Source of the DNA: Opisthorchis felineus
Lineage: Eukaryota; Platyhelminthes; Trematoda; Opisthorchiida; Opisthorchiidae
Direction of reading: 5' to 3'
Length of the DNA: 64,000 nucleotides
Assembly: GCA_004794785.1 (NCBI GenBank)
Contig: SJOL01007527.1
Location: 150,773 to 214,772 of the forward strand
The notes below the pieces were generated by a model. It was not told where the DNA came from and ran no database searches. It was given only the letters and a program-made list of their open reading frames with translations. This document shows, one piece after another, positions 1 to 12,400 of the stretch (the first letter of the stretch is position 1; every line of letters begins with the position of its first letter). The position numbers and the translations under genes were made by a program.

Positions 1-1255
1 AAACCTCAAACGTTCATTCAGAACTTTGGCCCCGCAGATTTATCTAGAATGAGTATCTTTGGGCTGGAGCCAGGTTCAGTGGAGATGAAATTCTGAATCA
101 TTGTCACAAAAATTCACAAAGTTGATGCACTGATTACAACGAAGATGCAGGTGTGAAGTCAAACAAACTCGTTGGCACTGTGAATTCGGTGTCTTCTAGA
201 GAGAGGGTCGAAATATACCCCCGAAAATAAAGCATACAAGACTCAGAGGACCAGCTGGCATTTTGCAGGATGCGAGGTCACTGTAGATGAGAGATCCATC
301 AACTGAGCCTATGAATTCAGGAAATTAAAATCAGCCTTGCAAGGAAAAACAAAATGGACCAGGTAATTACGTGGCACATCGCCAAACTAACAAATAAACG
401 GCACTTTTCTTGAAGGGAGAGAAACGGAGAACTCACAGTCTACCCAGTCATACTTGTCGAAGCCTACACAGGCCACTACGACCGTTTGTATTCTGAATCA
501 TCGACTTTATCTCACTCAATCTTGACGGGGGAATACGAATGGCTTTTAGTCAGTTCACAACTAACCGACGGGTATATTAGTGAACTGTTGCACAAAATGA
601 GCCTCTTCAGCCAGCTGGAGCCGGATGAAATTCCAAGGATCCCGAGGTAAATGGCCATCAGCTTGGATACACATTTTTACCTAACGTCTTGTCAGTAGCT
701 TGAAGCAAAGAATCCTCTTTCTGCTTGGAAGCTAACGATATTTGCGCCCACCAGTTGATATATCAACGCTTATCGCTCGACCGCTACAGGCCAATTAGCC
801 AACTAGCGCACTGTGCAAAGTGGTGGGCAAAACTCTCAAGCACGCCATTTAAAGTAACCTCATCTCAGGAGCAACAGGGACTTCTCCCAAACCGTTCTCC
901 TGTAGCAAGCGTGCTCGTGTTCGTGAACGGCCCAAAACAACCTGAAAAAAGTGAGCAAGTCGGACTCATATCAAGTTCTCAAAACATCTGATGCGGTTCC
1001 ACATACACCTGCTCTCCGAACACCCAAGGCCTAGGGGACTTAAGGTGAGCTTCTAGGCTTAACTGAGGCCTTTTTTCAAGTGAAACCTTTTGGGCACACT
1101 TCTGAGAGTACTTCCACTTCTGCTGCACTGGTCTCCATCCGAGTTACACAAGGCTGCTTCCCAGTTTCTATCCTCCCGATCTACGTCAGGGCTCTTTCCA
1201 ATGCACTCTCAAGAACGTCGACCATTTCAAACGACTTGGAATCTCGGAGTTTCAA
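1..1255 (+). mobile_element. CR1/Jockey-like LINE, diverged copy A (linker and RT part)
   Basis: Bases 1-1255 align by eye with 2880-3950 of the neighbouring copy: the opening segment matches the endonuclease-RT linker, 590-650 matches the start of the RT domain, 785-815 matches the 'YRPIS' motif region, and 1090-1240 matches the region around 'GVPQ'. Frames are broken by many stops and indels, so the copy is dead. The 5' part lies outside the window. Orientation is the same as copy B. Bases 1260-2330 between the copies hold an open frame (1310-1726) without a convincing match, and a faint RT-like VLFIDSERAL at about 1888-1920. Confidence 0.75.
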
Positions 1256-2334
1256 CAATAACGCGTTCCAATTTAATAATAATGATACTATTTATCCGGC
1301 GACCGGCGGATGGCATCCGTCAGTCAAGATCATGGTAGAACAGTCAAAATAAAAGTAAAACGGCACCCTACGCGCCTGAAAAAGCAGAAGGTTAGGCATC
1401 TAACTAAACGTATGCACTGTAATCAAGATTTCGCCTTGAGGGTAAAGCCAACCTGTACTAAAAAGCCAGAAAAAAATGTAGAAATAATCTACAGCGCGGG
1501 TCTAACCAAATTCTGGAGAGTTAATAACTTGCGACATCCGGTGTGGGACTATGAGAACCTGGGTGTTATCGTATTGATGGCCGATCATCAGTTCCTGGAA
1601 TTTCCGGTGAGAATGAAACAGCTGTACAGGGCCTCTCGGATTCGCGACACAGGCTGGTGTCACTCACAGAAAAAATGGACAGTGGAATTCCTAAACGTCT
1701 CTACACAGCCAACAATATATAGGTAAGTTCTAGCACAAACGGGATCATGTTAACTGCGGTATAAACGCGGCGGGCTCGGAACACTGACGCCGATGCAACA
1801 CGAACCCACCGTGAGCAGAGGTTGTGACCAAAGCCTCAGAGCGGTGATCAACAAAATGCATATACAAACAATGGGGAGGAAGGAGGCCATGTCCTTTTCA
1901 TCGACTCAGAGAGAGCACTTGGCGTGCTTTAAAAATAGGAATGTATTGCGGAGCTAGATGGAAGGAAATGAACCGCCTGAGCTTTTCATACAGGTCCTTC
2001 ACATTTGAACAATACGACAGGGAGCCAAATGTTGTGGAATTTCGAGGTTTCGCCTTTACTTCTTAAGCCGCAGCGCAAAACATCATCAAGTTTACGTCGA
2101 AAATATGGATAAGCAGCAGCAAAGCGGAGGAACTGAGCAAGCTGTGTGGCGGGTCGATCAGCCCGGTCCTTAATAATAGGTCTATTTCTCACCCTGTTGA
2201 GGCGTCTCTCACTAAAACTAAGCGGAAACCAGCGCCAAACTAACAGGTTTTTGGAAGTTGCGTACTTTACGGGTAATTATTCTAGTCCGGTTCCACGTTT
2301 CGGCCATAAGTTGCCCATAGCATTTTATTTAAGT

Positions 2335-4810
2335 GAGTGCCTTTTCAAGGTTGCTTTGTACTGTCGGGTTACTTTGTACCTACATGCGGCCCTGCCTATC
2401 CCGATATTCCTCTCTGATACCACTCCTGCACCTTTTTGTGAAGCACTGTGGATCCAAATCTCGCTGCGCGGGTCAGACTCTCTCCTTCTCGGTGTGGTCT
2501 ACCGTTGCCCCTCGAGTCCTCCGGAAGATGACCAATTCCTCATGCAAACCTTTGAGAAACTCTCCTTCAGCAACCACTTCACACATCTCTTGCTGGTAGG
2601 TGATTTTAACGCCCCCAAGGCCTCCTGGACGGAGCTCCAACGCGTCGGGTCCAGTAGACACTTTGCAGCGGCAGCGACCAAAGTCGTTCAACAGAGCGCT
2701 TGAACTCAACATGTCGCACCCACCAGATACCGCGCAGGCCAACTACCATCCCTCCTGGATTTGGTCATCCCCAACGAAAGACACTTCGTCGATCAGGTGT
2801 TAATTAACGCCCCACTTTGACATATTGACCACTGTGTGCTGATCTTTGCTTTCATCTGCTACTGGACCAGAAATCCCGAACCTCAAACGTGGATTCGAAC
2901 CTTCTGCCGTGCAGACTTCTCAGGAATGCGCAGCTTCCTTGAACAAGTTAAACTGGGACCAGCTTCAGTGGAAGACTTATATAGGACCATTGTCCAGAAA
3001 GTTCACGAGGCTGACGCGATGTTCGTCCCAAAAAACCAGCATGCAGTTTGATGAGCCGCAAGCTACCTAAAAGGATTCGGCCTCGCCAGGAAAAACAAAA
3101 ATGTGCTGTTCTAGTGTGTGAGGCATCGCCACAGAAATAAGTCAACCGCCTTCTCCTTGAGAGACAGGAACGGGGAACCCACGAGTGACCCAACAATGGT
3201 ATCTGAAGTCTACAGAGAACAGTATGCAGGCCTGTATTCTGCCCCAGTGACCTCGTCACCCAATCTTGTCAAGGCTTAACTACGAACGGCCTCTAACCGA
3301 TTTGGTCTTCACGGTGGAGGACATTCGTCAACTCTCGCACAAGACAAACCCGTTCTGCGCGTTGGGGCCAGACGAGGTCCATCCAAGGATCCTGAAGGAA
3401 ACGTCGTTCACACTGGCAAAGCATTTCTACCGGGTGTTTCGCCAGTCGTTCGATAAAGGAGACCTTCCCTCTGCTTGCAAGGAAGCGATTGTCACGCCAA
3501 TCTACAAAACTGGTGACCAACTATTGCTCGGCAGCTATAGGCCTATTAGCCTCACTAGCGCACCGTGCAAGGTGATGGAACGATCACCTTACTACCAACA
3601 ACTTGATATCCCCAGTTCAACACGGACTTCTCCAAAACCGTTCTTGCTCATATTTATGGACAGCTTAACTCAAGCTAGGGACGAGGGACTCATATCAGAT
3701 GCCATATTTTTCGACTTCTCAAAAGCATTCGATCGAGTCCCACACGTCCCGGTGCTCCACAAACTCGACTCTTACGGGATTCAAGGGGAAATTCTACGCC
3801 GGCTTAAAGCGTTCCTATCAGACAGGACATTCCGAGTGAAAATAGGCTCAACCTACTCTTCTCCGGCGCCGGTCTCCATTGGAGTTCCTCAAAGCTCCGT
3901 TTTGGGACCACTTCTGTTTCTGATATACGTTAACGACCTTCCAGACGTTCCTTCAAGTCCATGCCTACTTTTTGCGGACGACTTGAAATCCTGGAGTACC
4001 AATGCCAGTGCCCTTCAAATGGATGTAGACGCTGCAAATCAGTGGTCGTTGGACTGGCACCTTCCTTTGAATGACGAAAAGTGCGTCCATATATCATTCG
4101 GAGGGGACTCAGCGAACACCTCTGTCGTGCATGGTGGGAATGGACCAGAAGACATCACAAGGATGGATGACAAAAAGATTTGGGTATCTGGCTGTCTTCA
4201 AACATGTACTTCTCACTGAGAAATTGGCTGAAAAGACCTTAGCGTTCTACGGTTGATTGGGTGCACCTTCTCCCGTATTACTCACATGAACTTCCAAATA
4301 CTCTATGCAGCCTACGTCAGACCGCTTCTTGAATATGCCAGCCAAGTTGTCTACTCAGGGCGCGCGAAGGACCTAACCCTCACTGAACGTGTCTAGCGAT
4401 CTCCGAAAATGGTTGCCGGCCTTAAATTCGTGGACTACGAAATGCGTCTCGCGGAGCTTGTCTAAAAGGTTTTCCACCGTTGATCCAGCTAACACACGAC
4501 GGGGACATGGTAAGAAGATTTTCAAGCTCAAATCGAACAATTTTATTAGGCAAAATGTTTTCTCCTTTCGGATAGTAGCTGCGTGGAATAACCTTCCTCG
4601 GACGGTTGTCCACGCTCCCTCTGGAACCCAGTTCAAAGCACTCTTAGACACTTTCTTATGCGAGTCCTCGTGGTGGTAAGCATACTGCCCAGAGCTGAGA
4701 ACTTAAAAAGCAGTGCTACACCCTTTTCTCGCTTGTGCCTTTCAGGTGTATGACAGCCGCTGAACGACAAGAACAAAACCGACCCGGGAAACTTGGGCAA
4801 AAGCCTCGAT
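2335..4810 (+). mobile_element. CR1/Jockey-like LINE, copy B: endonuclease, RT and 3' end
   Basis: The order is that of a CR1-clade LINE ORF2: endonuclease remains (2335-2830, with SLLLGVVYRCPSSPPEDD and LLVGDFNAP, then HIDH in place of the usual SDH), a linker (2880-3250), reverse transcriptase (3266-4125), and a C-terminal segment (4250-4678) with [10 protein letters not shown] and VAAWNNLP, ending in VVHAPSGTQFKALLDTF. The 3' UTR-like stretch 4680-4810 recurs at 10590-10740. Stops and frameshifts separate the parts, so no full-length protein can be made. The 5' end is not determined. Confidence 0.85.
3266..4219 (+). pseudogene. Non-LTR retrotransposon reverse transcriptase domain
   Basis: This open frame of 317 codons holds RT motifs in order: LGPDEVHPRILKE, the SYRPISLTS block, IFFDFSKAFDRVPH (palm aspartate), VPQSSVLGPLLFLIYVNDLP and LLFADDLK (catalytic Asp pair), then WHLPLNDEKC. 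RNA-templated DNA synthesis at a nicked target is the known role. Between about 3585 and 3655 the family reading (NNLISPVQHG) lies in another frame, so the long frame bridges two compensating frameshifts. Upstream and downstream parts of the protein are out of frame. The frame probably survives by chance rather than as an active enzyme. Confidence 0.85.
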
Positions 4811-5350
4811 CCTGCGTATCAATCCGTGAATCCGTGAAGGTCACCGACCATCGTCGATTCACATGTGATTATCAGATTACGAGATAACGCACGAAATCAA
4901 ATCTTAACTTTTCGCGGTGTTATTGAATTGGGAGATAATATCTACATAACATCCATGTAAATTTCACCAAGGTGGATAGTTGAATAACATTTGAGAGCAT
5001 TATACCTGTCAGATATAAAAATAGGTAATTTTGTTCACTAACATTCTGCGCAACACAGTTTTTTGGAGAGTTTGCCTTGCGTGCAGCATAATAACCGAGG
5101 GCAACTTGATACTGTGTCCAGTACTGATGCGAGTCTTAGTCACTTTGGAGGATCCCCACTCTCAGATATCCGCAACTAGTCAGGGGATGATGCAGCTATT
5201 TTAGATATCTGCATATGAAATACCATCATTCCGATGAGATGTCATCCCCAGTGCAATGCATGACGTAGCTTAAATGGATTATGCCATAAAGCGCCAGGAC
5301 AATGCTGAAAACTAAATTAAACCAATGCCCTTCATCATGACCACCGTACG
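4811..5350. other. No feature seen
   Basis: This AT-rich spacer between the LINE 3' end and the tandem repeat has no open frame of note and no motif I recognise. Confidence 0.5.
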
Positions 5351-5715
5351 TGTTGTCGCTTACCTTGGCTACTTATCGTAAATGTTGGGTACGTGCCTGT
5401 GTGCGACGCTGAGTGAGGCCACAGTTATGCATGCTAGCCTGGTGCGATGACCAACGACGACATTTCATCGCATGTGTTGTCGTTCACCTCGGCCACTTAT
5501 CGTAACTTCTGGGTATGTGTCTATATGCGACGCTAATTGTGGCCTCAGCTAAGCACGATAGCCCAATCCACTGGCTAACGGCGGCTCTCCATACTCCAAG
5601 CTGTAGGCTTTGTCACTTATCCTCCCTACTTATGACAAACACTGGGCCCAAACCTATGCGCGCTGCTAATTATGAGGCATTGAATATTCAAGAAAGCCCA
5701 ATCCAACGGCCACTG
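5351..5715. repeat. Diverged tandem repeat, about 3 units of 124-127 bp
   Basis: Units begin at about 5351 (tgttgtcgct), 5475 (tgttgtcgtt) and 5602 (tgtaggcttt). Each contains an 'acttatcgta' or 'acttatgaca' motif about 30 bases in, followed by a tgggtNNgtg segment and a gcgacgct or gcgctgct segment near base 75. The first two units are the most alike; the third is worn and merges into unique sequence. The open frame 5515-5907 runs through the repeat and shows no known protein. Confidence 0.75.
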
Positions 5716-8687
5716 ACAGTCCTTTATCAACATAACCCTGTGCGTTATCACTCCGCAGTGCCCATGCCTGAAATCATGAAACTGCGTTGGCGAAAGGTTT
5801 TCATTTATTTAGTGGACCGGTATGACCATAACGACCAGTCACTCCGTTTCGTTTTCCGCAAACCAGTTCCACTCGTTGATGAATCTGAAATGAAAAATGT
5901 ATATTAGATTTACTCTCCTTTATAACTTTGGTAAAATTGCTCGATGTCTCACTGTTGCTGAGCTTACTAGCTCAATAAGCCCCATTGTCGATATTGAATT
6001 ATCCGTGTCTACACCGATGCTGGACCTGGCGAACTTAAAGCTTAAAGGAATGCCAACAAGGCAGTCGTAAGTTCAGCTGGTGTGGACTTGATCACTAAAC
6101 TTTAACGGTCTCATTTGTCTCATTTGTGTACCCATGGATGTAGCCGTAGCGAGGATCTAGCGGGCAGGCGGGGTACTTAGAGACACATTTGCTCATTTAG
6201 GTCACTAACTCCCAACATTACTCCGCTTCTGCTTCCCGATACTGATCATGTAGCTTAATTGAAGCAACAGGTCTCTCGTCCTCATCATAACTTGAAACCG
6301 TCCTATACTCAAACGCAGTGGCATTTTCAACAATTATGGGCTTCTCTAGACTCACTCAACTTCCAAAATTAATTAGCACCTCTTTTCGAGTGGCACGTAA
6401 TATAAGAAAGCCATCCACATCTCCAGTTGATATGCTACTGAACACTATAGCCCCAAACAGCTAACTTGTTTTTCTCTGCAGCTTTCACACCCACGTCCTG
6501 AACGAGCATTACTGAACCTTTCCAAAAACTCTCCTTGATGGCCTTCTACTTCCTTACACCTCTGCCCTTCTAATCCAGCCTCATGGACGATCGCACAACA
6601 AGCTACGACATAAGTTGCGCCTTATCTAACTAATGAAAGTTTATCATATTCACACATTGGGACTCCTTTGCATTAGCCGCATACCGCCATTCCTTGCTAT
6701 CTCTTTCTGAATGTCGATTATCGTTCATGAAATCGGGCAATGTCGCCTCGCCACAGTGGTTAGAAATTGTAACCAATCTTAGCTGCCAGCCATTTGGGCC
6801 GCAGTATAACTCGAACCACAGTACCATTTAGCAGACCTTAGTGATGTTTTTTCTATTATGAGTCCCCAATCTAGATACGGTTGTCTTATTACCTCTTTTG
6901 AATGGCAGCAACGAAACACCTTGAGCCCTCGATGGACCAAGGAATACCCTTGATCCATTCGAACATAAGTTTATCACGATCCAATGGCCGATTCCAACTG
7001 CCCTGACAACCGCAACTCACTCACTCAAGATGTTCACTTACGGACATAAGTATGACGTCGCGATGACGGTACCGCGACCGCCATACCCAGTCTGACCGTT
7101 CGCCCGTAGTTAACCAAATCCGTACCATTTCCCGACCGAAAGCGTTGCATGCGCCCACAAGACCATCCAACTCCGCTTCTCTATTTTGAGTTTGTGAGGA
7201 CAAATATGACGTAATTATTGTTAAAGTGCTCTTTAGAATATTTCCAAATTTAACACAATAGAAAACACATGTAGAAACCAAGTTTATCGCAAAAGTTTGC
7301 ATCGTCTCTACGGAAACACCGTGATCGGCTACTGGCAAATATTGAAAATGTGACTTTCGTGTCCAAAGTAGACCTTGAGTACGCCTAAAATGTTTTAGAA
7401 AACCTGCGACTATTTAAAGAGACTTTAGAGTTTTGAATAAATATTGTCAAATGCTAAATTTTTCTGTGAAAGTTTTCTTCGTTGAAACTGTGGTTTCAGA
7501 GAAATTTGGGATGGGCAAATAAAGCATAATGGGGCGTTAAACTTTTAAGGTTGCGGACAACGTCAAAGCGGAGAAGAAGGTAAAACCAAGAGGACATGCT
7601 CATCACGTAATAAGCAGTTGTAAATCGTGGAAAACAGAAAAACTAGAACAATGAGGCTGCAGAGGCATGAGTGATGCATCGATCAACCCGGCGGATTTGA
7701 ACTAAAACTGAAAACTGCTGCTGCCACCGGGTGACCGTGAACAGTTGAGGTAATGGCCTGGGTTCACAAAAAGCATAAGCGTGATGGCAAAGTGGAGGGA
7801 CTTCGTGAAGAGTCTCAGGGCGTGGTCGATCAAATTGCACACCGGGCTTGTCTTTACGGATGGTAACGTAGTGACTGAAAAAAGAGGCATGTCGATATCC
7901 TGCACGCCTTGCCCATCCTTGTATTAGTCATAAGTAGCAACCAGTCTTTCAAACTTCTCAGAGGGCCCCTTGAGAAAATAACGCGGGGACTAATCGGATG
8001 CTGCAATGGCGGTGCATAATAATTTAAAACAAGTGCGTGTTGAATTTTATTAAAATTTTGTACAATCAGACCAAATTGAGGCACTTTCATCCGATCAGCG
8101 AGAGGAGACTATTTACCAGCAAACTGCTTCACTCCTGTGATGCTCAGCATATATTATCCAGAAATGTCTGACTGAACTCTGTGTGAATACATTAAAGCAC
8201 AACTGCGTATTTGGGGCATATTCAAAAAAATGATTTTTATAAGACATAAATTCCGAAAACGTTTGTCTTGAGGAAATTTTCGAACAAGAGAACATACCGC
8301 CGGAAATTAGCCAAAATGTTACCGGTAGCCACAGAAATTTCTATTTTCCCCAGTTTAAATTAAGTAACCGTCAAAAATGGACGCTTTGGCCATTCACTAG
8401 AACACAACCGGGGTTCTTATCTATGGGATAAAAATTCTAGATACCTGATCAGACCGATAGGCACCTCAACGAAGTTCAGCTCGAGATTGTTTAGGGTCAA
8501 TTTCAAGGCCTTTGTCCAACGAAATCTGAAAACACTTCATGCAAGCCAAATTTGTTTTCATCCTCAAGGATACCTTAGACTACCTGTTTCCTGAGCCGAA
8601 CAAAGTATCAGGTGCTGTAATCATAAAAAACACGAAATATTTGGGCAATACTACCTGAATAATAGAGGTCTGAAAGAGACAACGGGC
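5716..8687. other. No supported gene
   Basis: Only short frames occur here. The best, 7021-7338 on the minus strand, has no recognised motif. It may be part of an unclassified dispersed repeat. No RNA gene or splice-bounded exon was recognised. Confidence 0.5.
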
Positions 8688-9330
8688 GTGATATGGGCCG
8701 ATTGGCAGAGAAACAGATCGGGCAACAAATTCGCACTCTATTGTTCTATGTTTTGTTTTCACACGCCACGCCTAATAGAATCACCCAAAATCTACGAAGA
8801 CGGTGCCCCCCTCAGTTCCGTTCTGGTTATGCTTGGCACCCCTTACCACGGGTCAGCCAGATGGTTGGTCGTAATTTTAAACTCATTCATGGGGCCTGCT
8901 CACACAATTGTGTACTGGATTCCTCTAAACTACCACAGATTGTCAGAGAGTTTACAAAAGACATTTTCCAAATTCTGGCCTGTTGTATACTGGTTTCCCT
9001 TTGCACCAGGCGGTTTATTAATGTTCACAAAAGTCCCATATGTAGCACCTTGATACATCTAGGAGAGTCGACCCTCCTTTATAAGCTAAACATGCGCTTT
9101 GAATTTAAAGGAAAAGCTTATGAAAATTTAATGGCATGCGTTGAGTAGCCTACTTGGATCATTGCCAGCAAGTCTTTCTGGAGAAGACTGGAAGGCAGCT
9201 TTCCGGTCAGATGTCCAGTGCTATACTCTACGAGCGATTTGTGGACGACATTTTGGGGGTTCGTAGACTATAACTACTACGATAGACCATGCAAACACAG
9301 GAAGAGTTGACATACAAACCTTTCACAGCC
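8688..9330 (+). mobile_element. Penelope-like retroelement, RT remains
   Basis: The frame from 8688 reads PRLIESPKIYEDGAPLSSVL, then GTPYHGSARWL, the counterpart of the Penelope-like signature 'P(K/R)..K.G.PLRP(I/V)(V/L)S..(G/S)(S/T)P.Y..A(R/K)WL'. The second frame continues with LYKLNMRFEFKGKAYENLMA, matching the FxFxGxxYxQ block. At 9226-9250 a third frame gives YERFVDDIL, the catalytic Asp pair. The pieces lie in different frames with stops between, so the copy is dead. No GIY-YIG endonuclease could be recognised downstream. Confidence 0.65.
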
Positions 9331-10103
9331 TTTGGAGACAGAAATTTGTTTGCAGTTTAAGGAAGTTCGTCTAACCACGGTCCAACGGGACCTATCTGGT
9401 GCTACGATCAGCAGCACGAAGCCAGCGACTCAAATAATCCTGCACTCATCAACGAGACAACTTGATAACTAATTTATTGAGTCTAATCTCTCTTATTCCT
9501 ACGTTGTGTACCAGTTCACATGTAGTTGCGCTGAAACACGTGAGCACAAGAGACAGGAGATTCAGCAAACGCATTTTAGCAAATATGCCTCGCTATTCGA
9601 GTCCAGTGGCAAATCTGTCGACTAGTTCTGCCAACTGGGACCTGAAAACCTGCCTTGCCGTTTCCCAAACATTCTGTCAACTGGACACTAGTAACCCACT
9701 ACGGCGTTCAAAATTCTACTGCATTATGTCAGCTCCAACTTGCCAGCTTTCAATAGGATCATATTGGTCAATCAATACTAACCCAGTTTATGCGCAGAGA
9801 AGACCCTGACCTGTTAGCTTGCCTTGCACTTAAAAACCGGATCTGATTGTTTCGCAATAGGACTGGCTCCGTTCCACTGTTTTGGTTGCTAGTTATCCAT
9901 ATTTAAGATATGAATTTGAAGATTTCCAGTATTGCGGCCGAAGGAATAAATCAACGTTCCGACATTTCACAAATTTTAGCTTCCATAAGTATTATTCAAA
10001 TGGATGAAAAACTCAAGTTATTAGATGTCCCCCTCATTTGATCACAGGTTTCGGTGCAAACCAAGTTTTATGCTTAGGGTGATTCAGCGCAGTTTCATCG
10101 GTA
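9331..10103. other. No supported gene; possible Penelope-like 3' part
   Basis: An open frame at 9462-9809 (plus) has no recognised motif. Its position just after the RT remains makes it a possible decayed C-terminal part of the element, but nothing in it supports this directly. Confidence 0.35.
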
Positions 10104-10363
10104 CTACTCAGTTGGTTCCTCGCACTTTATGGGACCTTTTGCAGACCATTCATTGGACACGAAAAAGAAGTTTTCCACTTGGAGCTTGAAAAGGACACAG
10201 CTTTCAGTAATCGTGTCCACCGAGCTTCTGTAAGACTGCTCAACAGCCTCAAATGCTTCGACTTTGGAGCCGATTCTGAGGATGTTGCTGTAATTCTCCC
10301 AGGCCATTCTAACACGTGAGAGGACATGATACCGACTTAAGTCTTGTTCTAACAGGACTTGGT
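10104..10363 (-). CDS. Unidentified exon-like frame, helical protein, ends in stop
   Basis: This minus-strand frame follows an acceptor-like tatagcag and runs 85 codons to a TAG. It has few low-complexity residues and a regular helical look: RYHVLSRVRMAWENYSNIL, KVEAFEAVEQSYRSSVDTI and CVLFKLQVENFFFVS, which could form a helical bundle or coiled coil. I do not recognise the family. It starts in phase with a leading AC. It would join a candidate exon at 13324-13382 if that is read in the frame leaving one base. It lies about 8 kb past the ATPase stop, so it would be a separate gene on the same strand. Confidence 0.35.
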
Positions 10364-10419
10364 CTGCTATATCATTCTGATTGTGCATTTACTTACAACA
10401 TCATCATTTTTGTTATAAG

Positions 10420-10745
10420 TTTTCCGCCGTTGACGTTTCTAATATGTGATGGGGTTAAAGAAAGGCTACATATGTTTAGCGCGTGCAATTTCACTCGGCA
10501 ACATTCTTCCGATTTTCAAAAGTAGGTGCGTGGAGAAGTCCTCCTCTGACAATTATCAACGCATTAATTTTGTATGCCTTCTTGAGGATGCTTAACTTTG
10601 AGAACTTAAAAATTGGAGCTACGACTTTTTGCTTGTGTTTTTTTGTTAACAAAAGCCCCTGAACTACCGGAGAAACGTGGAAAAAGGTCTTGATCTCGTC
10701 TTTCATCCGCAAGTCCGTGCACCTCCTCAGACGACAAAATGCGCC
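10420..10745 (+). mobile_element. 3' fragment of the same CR1/Jockey-like LINE family
   Basis: By eye this aligns with 4465-4810 of copy B. Both contain a ttttccRccgttga motif, then the region encoding the VAAWNNLP-type end (gcgtggaRaa), then 'gagaacttaaaaa' and the 3' UTR with gcttgtg. The two copies differ at many positions. It is a typical 5'-truncated LINE end. The minus-strand open frames at 10491-10827 are shadows of it. Confidence 0.6.
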
Positions 10746-11929
10746 TAAGGAACAGTGTTTTGCATTTCAGAAACCGCCATAGTTTCCGGTACCTTATGTC
10801 TGTTTTCTGTTCATAAGGTGATGACATCGCCCGGATATGTTAAGCTAAAGAGAAAAATCAAATTAAGGCTTCTGTTAGTCTTCAGAAGTCAGTAAGTGCA
10901 TTTATAAGGACTGAGTTTTGTGCAGCCCAGCTGGAAAAGAAAATACTGTTTTCCATCCGTCCTTATCTTTCATTTCAAACCACTGAATCTGGATGCAGTG
11001 CACGAGAAGCTTATCCAACCTACACCAACCAAAGTCTCTAAGGTTTATTATGCCTGATGCAGTGAGCAGAGGCTTCTTTTGTTATCTCTTTCAAGAGGGG
11101 CTAGTTCAGACCCAACCATTGTCCAGCAGCCGCCATCGTGGGTATAACTTGTGTAGATGAGTCAGGCGGCCGACTCGTTAGATGGCTGACGTTTTCTCAG
11201 AGACATTCCATGCCCTCATGCAATTTTAGAATGTGGTTAGGAGGAAAATGTCGCTTTTACAATATTCCGTTTTCGTCGTCTGCTTTGGCAAGTGACTGGA
11301 CGTTTTCGAGGTAAAACTTCATGTCGGAAAGGCAGAAGAATGGTGACAGATATTGGCACAGACCCCTTTCATGCTGTTTTGGGCAGGTTACCTACCAGAT
11401 GGCTAGACCGGACAACATGGATGAACCGGCTGGGCTATAGAATTTGATTGAAACCGCGGGGAAATGCAGTCGTATAGTCGTGGTCTGAAAGCACTTATGT
11501 CGGGAATGCTTTTACGTTCAGGAAGCGAGGGCTGTCGAAAGTTAACGAGTGCAGAAGTTCGTTTGCATGGATGAGGTTAAGTTCAGGTTTACCACCGCAC
11601 CTGTTCCACTTAGTATACACTCGAAGCATACGTCTTGGTGAGACAGCGCCTGGTTCCAAGAAACGTACATACCCAACCCACAATGGGCACGGTTAATTCT
11701 TTTAAAGAACCGCGGATAACTACTGCAGCCAGCGTGCGTGGTTGCAGAATATCAAACTGGCCGTCTGGATGGGCCAGCCAGTTAATTCAGTTTACAGCAC
11801 TCATGAGATCCTAAGGGATAAGGTCCCACAACATTGTGTGGACGTGCATAATGGGACCTGATACTATGCTTTTGTCTTCCATATAGGTAAGTTCTTAAGG
11901 ACAGGGTTGACAATTCTGGCATCCATGCA
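10746..11929. other. No supported gene
   Basis: Frames are short and overlapping. A minus-strand frame 11495-11683 has no match. This may be upstream debris of the element suggested at 11.9-12.4 kb. Confidence 0.4.
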
Positions 11930-12400
11930 CAAAATTAGGTCTAATACACCCACCCACAAGCATAGCTACATCTCAGACGATTTTTTGGCATCATCCTTAT
12001 TCAATATATCCCTTAAAACCTTTGTATCATCGACGCACGAAGTCTTTAGATTCCATAGATTTTAGCGTACCGTTCACGATGGTTAGAGAGCCAAGAGCAA
12101 TCCATGAGATGCTTCATTTTGTGCAGGATTGTATCGCGAAAGTGTGCTATCAACTTGTACCGTCTGCTGCTGGTCCGTAATAGAGTCTAGTGCCCGAAAG
12201 AGCAACGTATCATCAACATAAAAATCAGTACTGGGTTACGGTTTGCGGTTTGTGTCTTGAACCTCGTCAAGGCTTTATCGGCAGCCCAAATAATTGCTCT
12301 ACTTTCTGCTCTGCTTTCTTTGTCTACTGCGATAGACATAATCGTCATGCCTCCAGCCTTTTCACCAAATCATAAGTCTTGTTCTCCGATCATGCTGAAG
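11930..12400 (-). mobile_element. Possible LINE RT remains (YVDDTLLF motif)
   Basis: On the minus strand a frame reads FYVDDTLLFRALDSITDQQQ, resembling the Jockey/CR1 'FADDTLLF......D...LQ.DL..L..W' catalytic box. The flanks are shattered by stops and no other RT block could be placed with confidence. Confidence 0.35.

Noticed and set aside
1310..1726. 138-codon plus-strand frame between the two CR1-like copies
   Set aside because: A faint resemblance to the post-RT segment (ENLGVIV) is not enough to call a gene or assign it to either copy.
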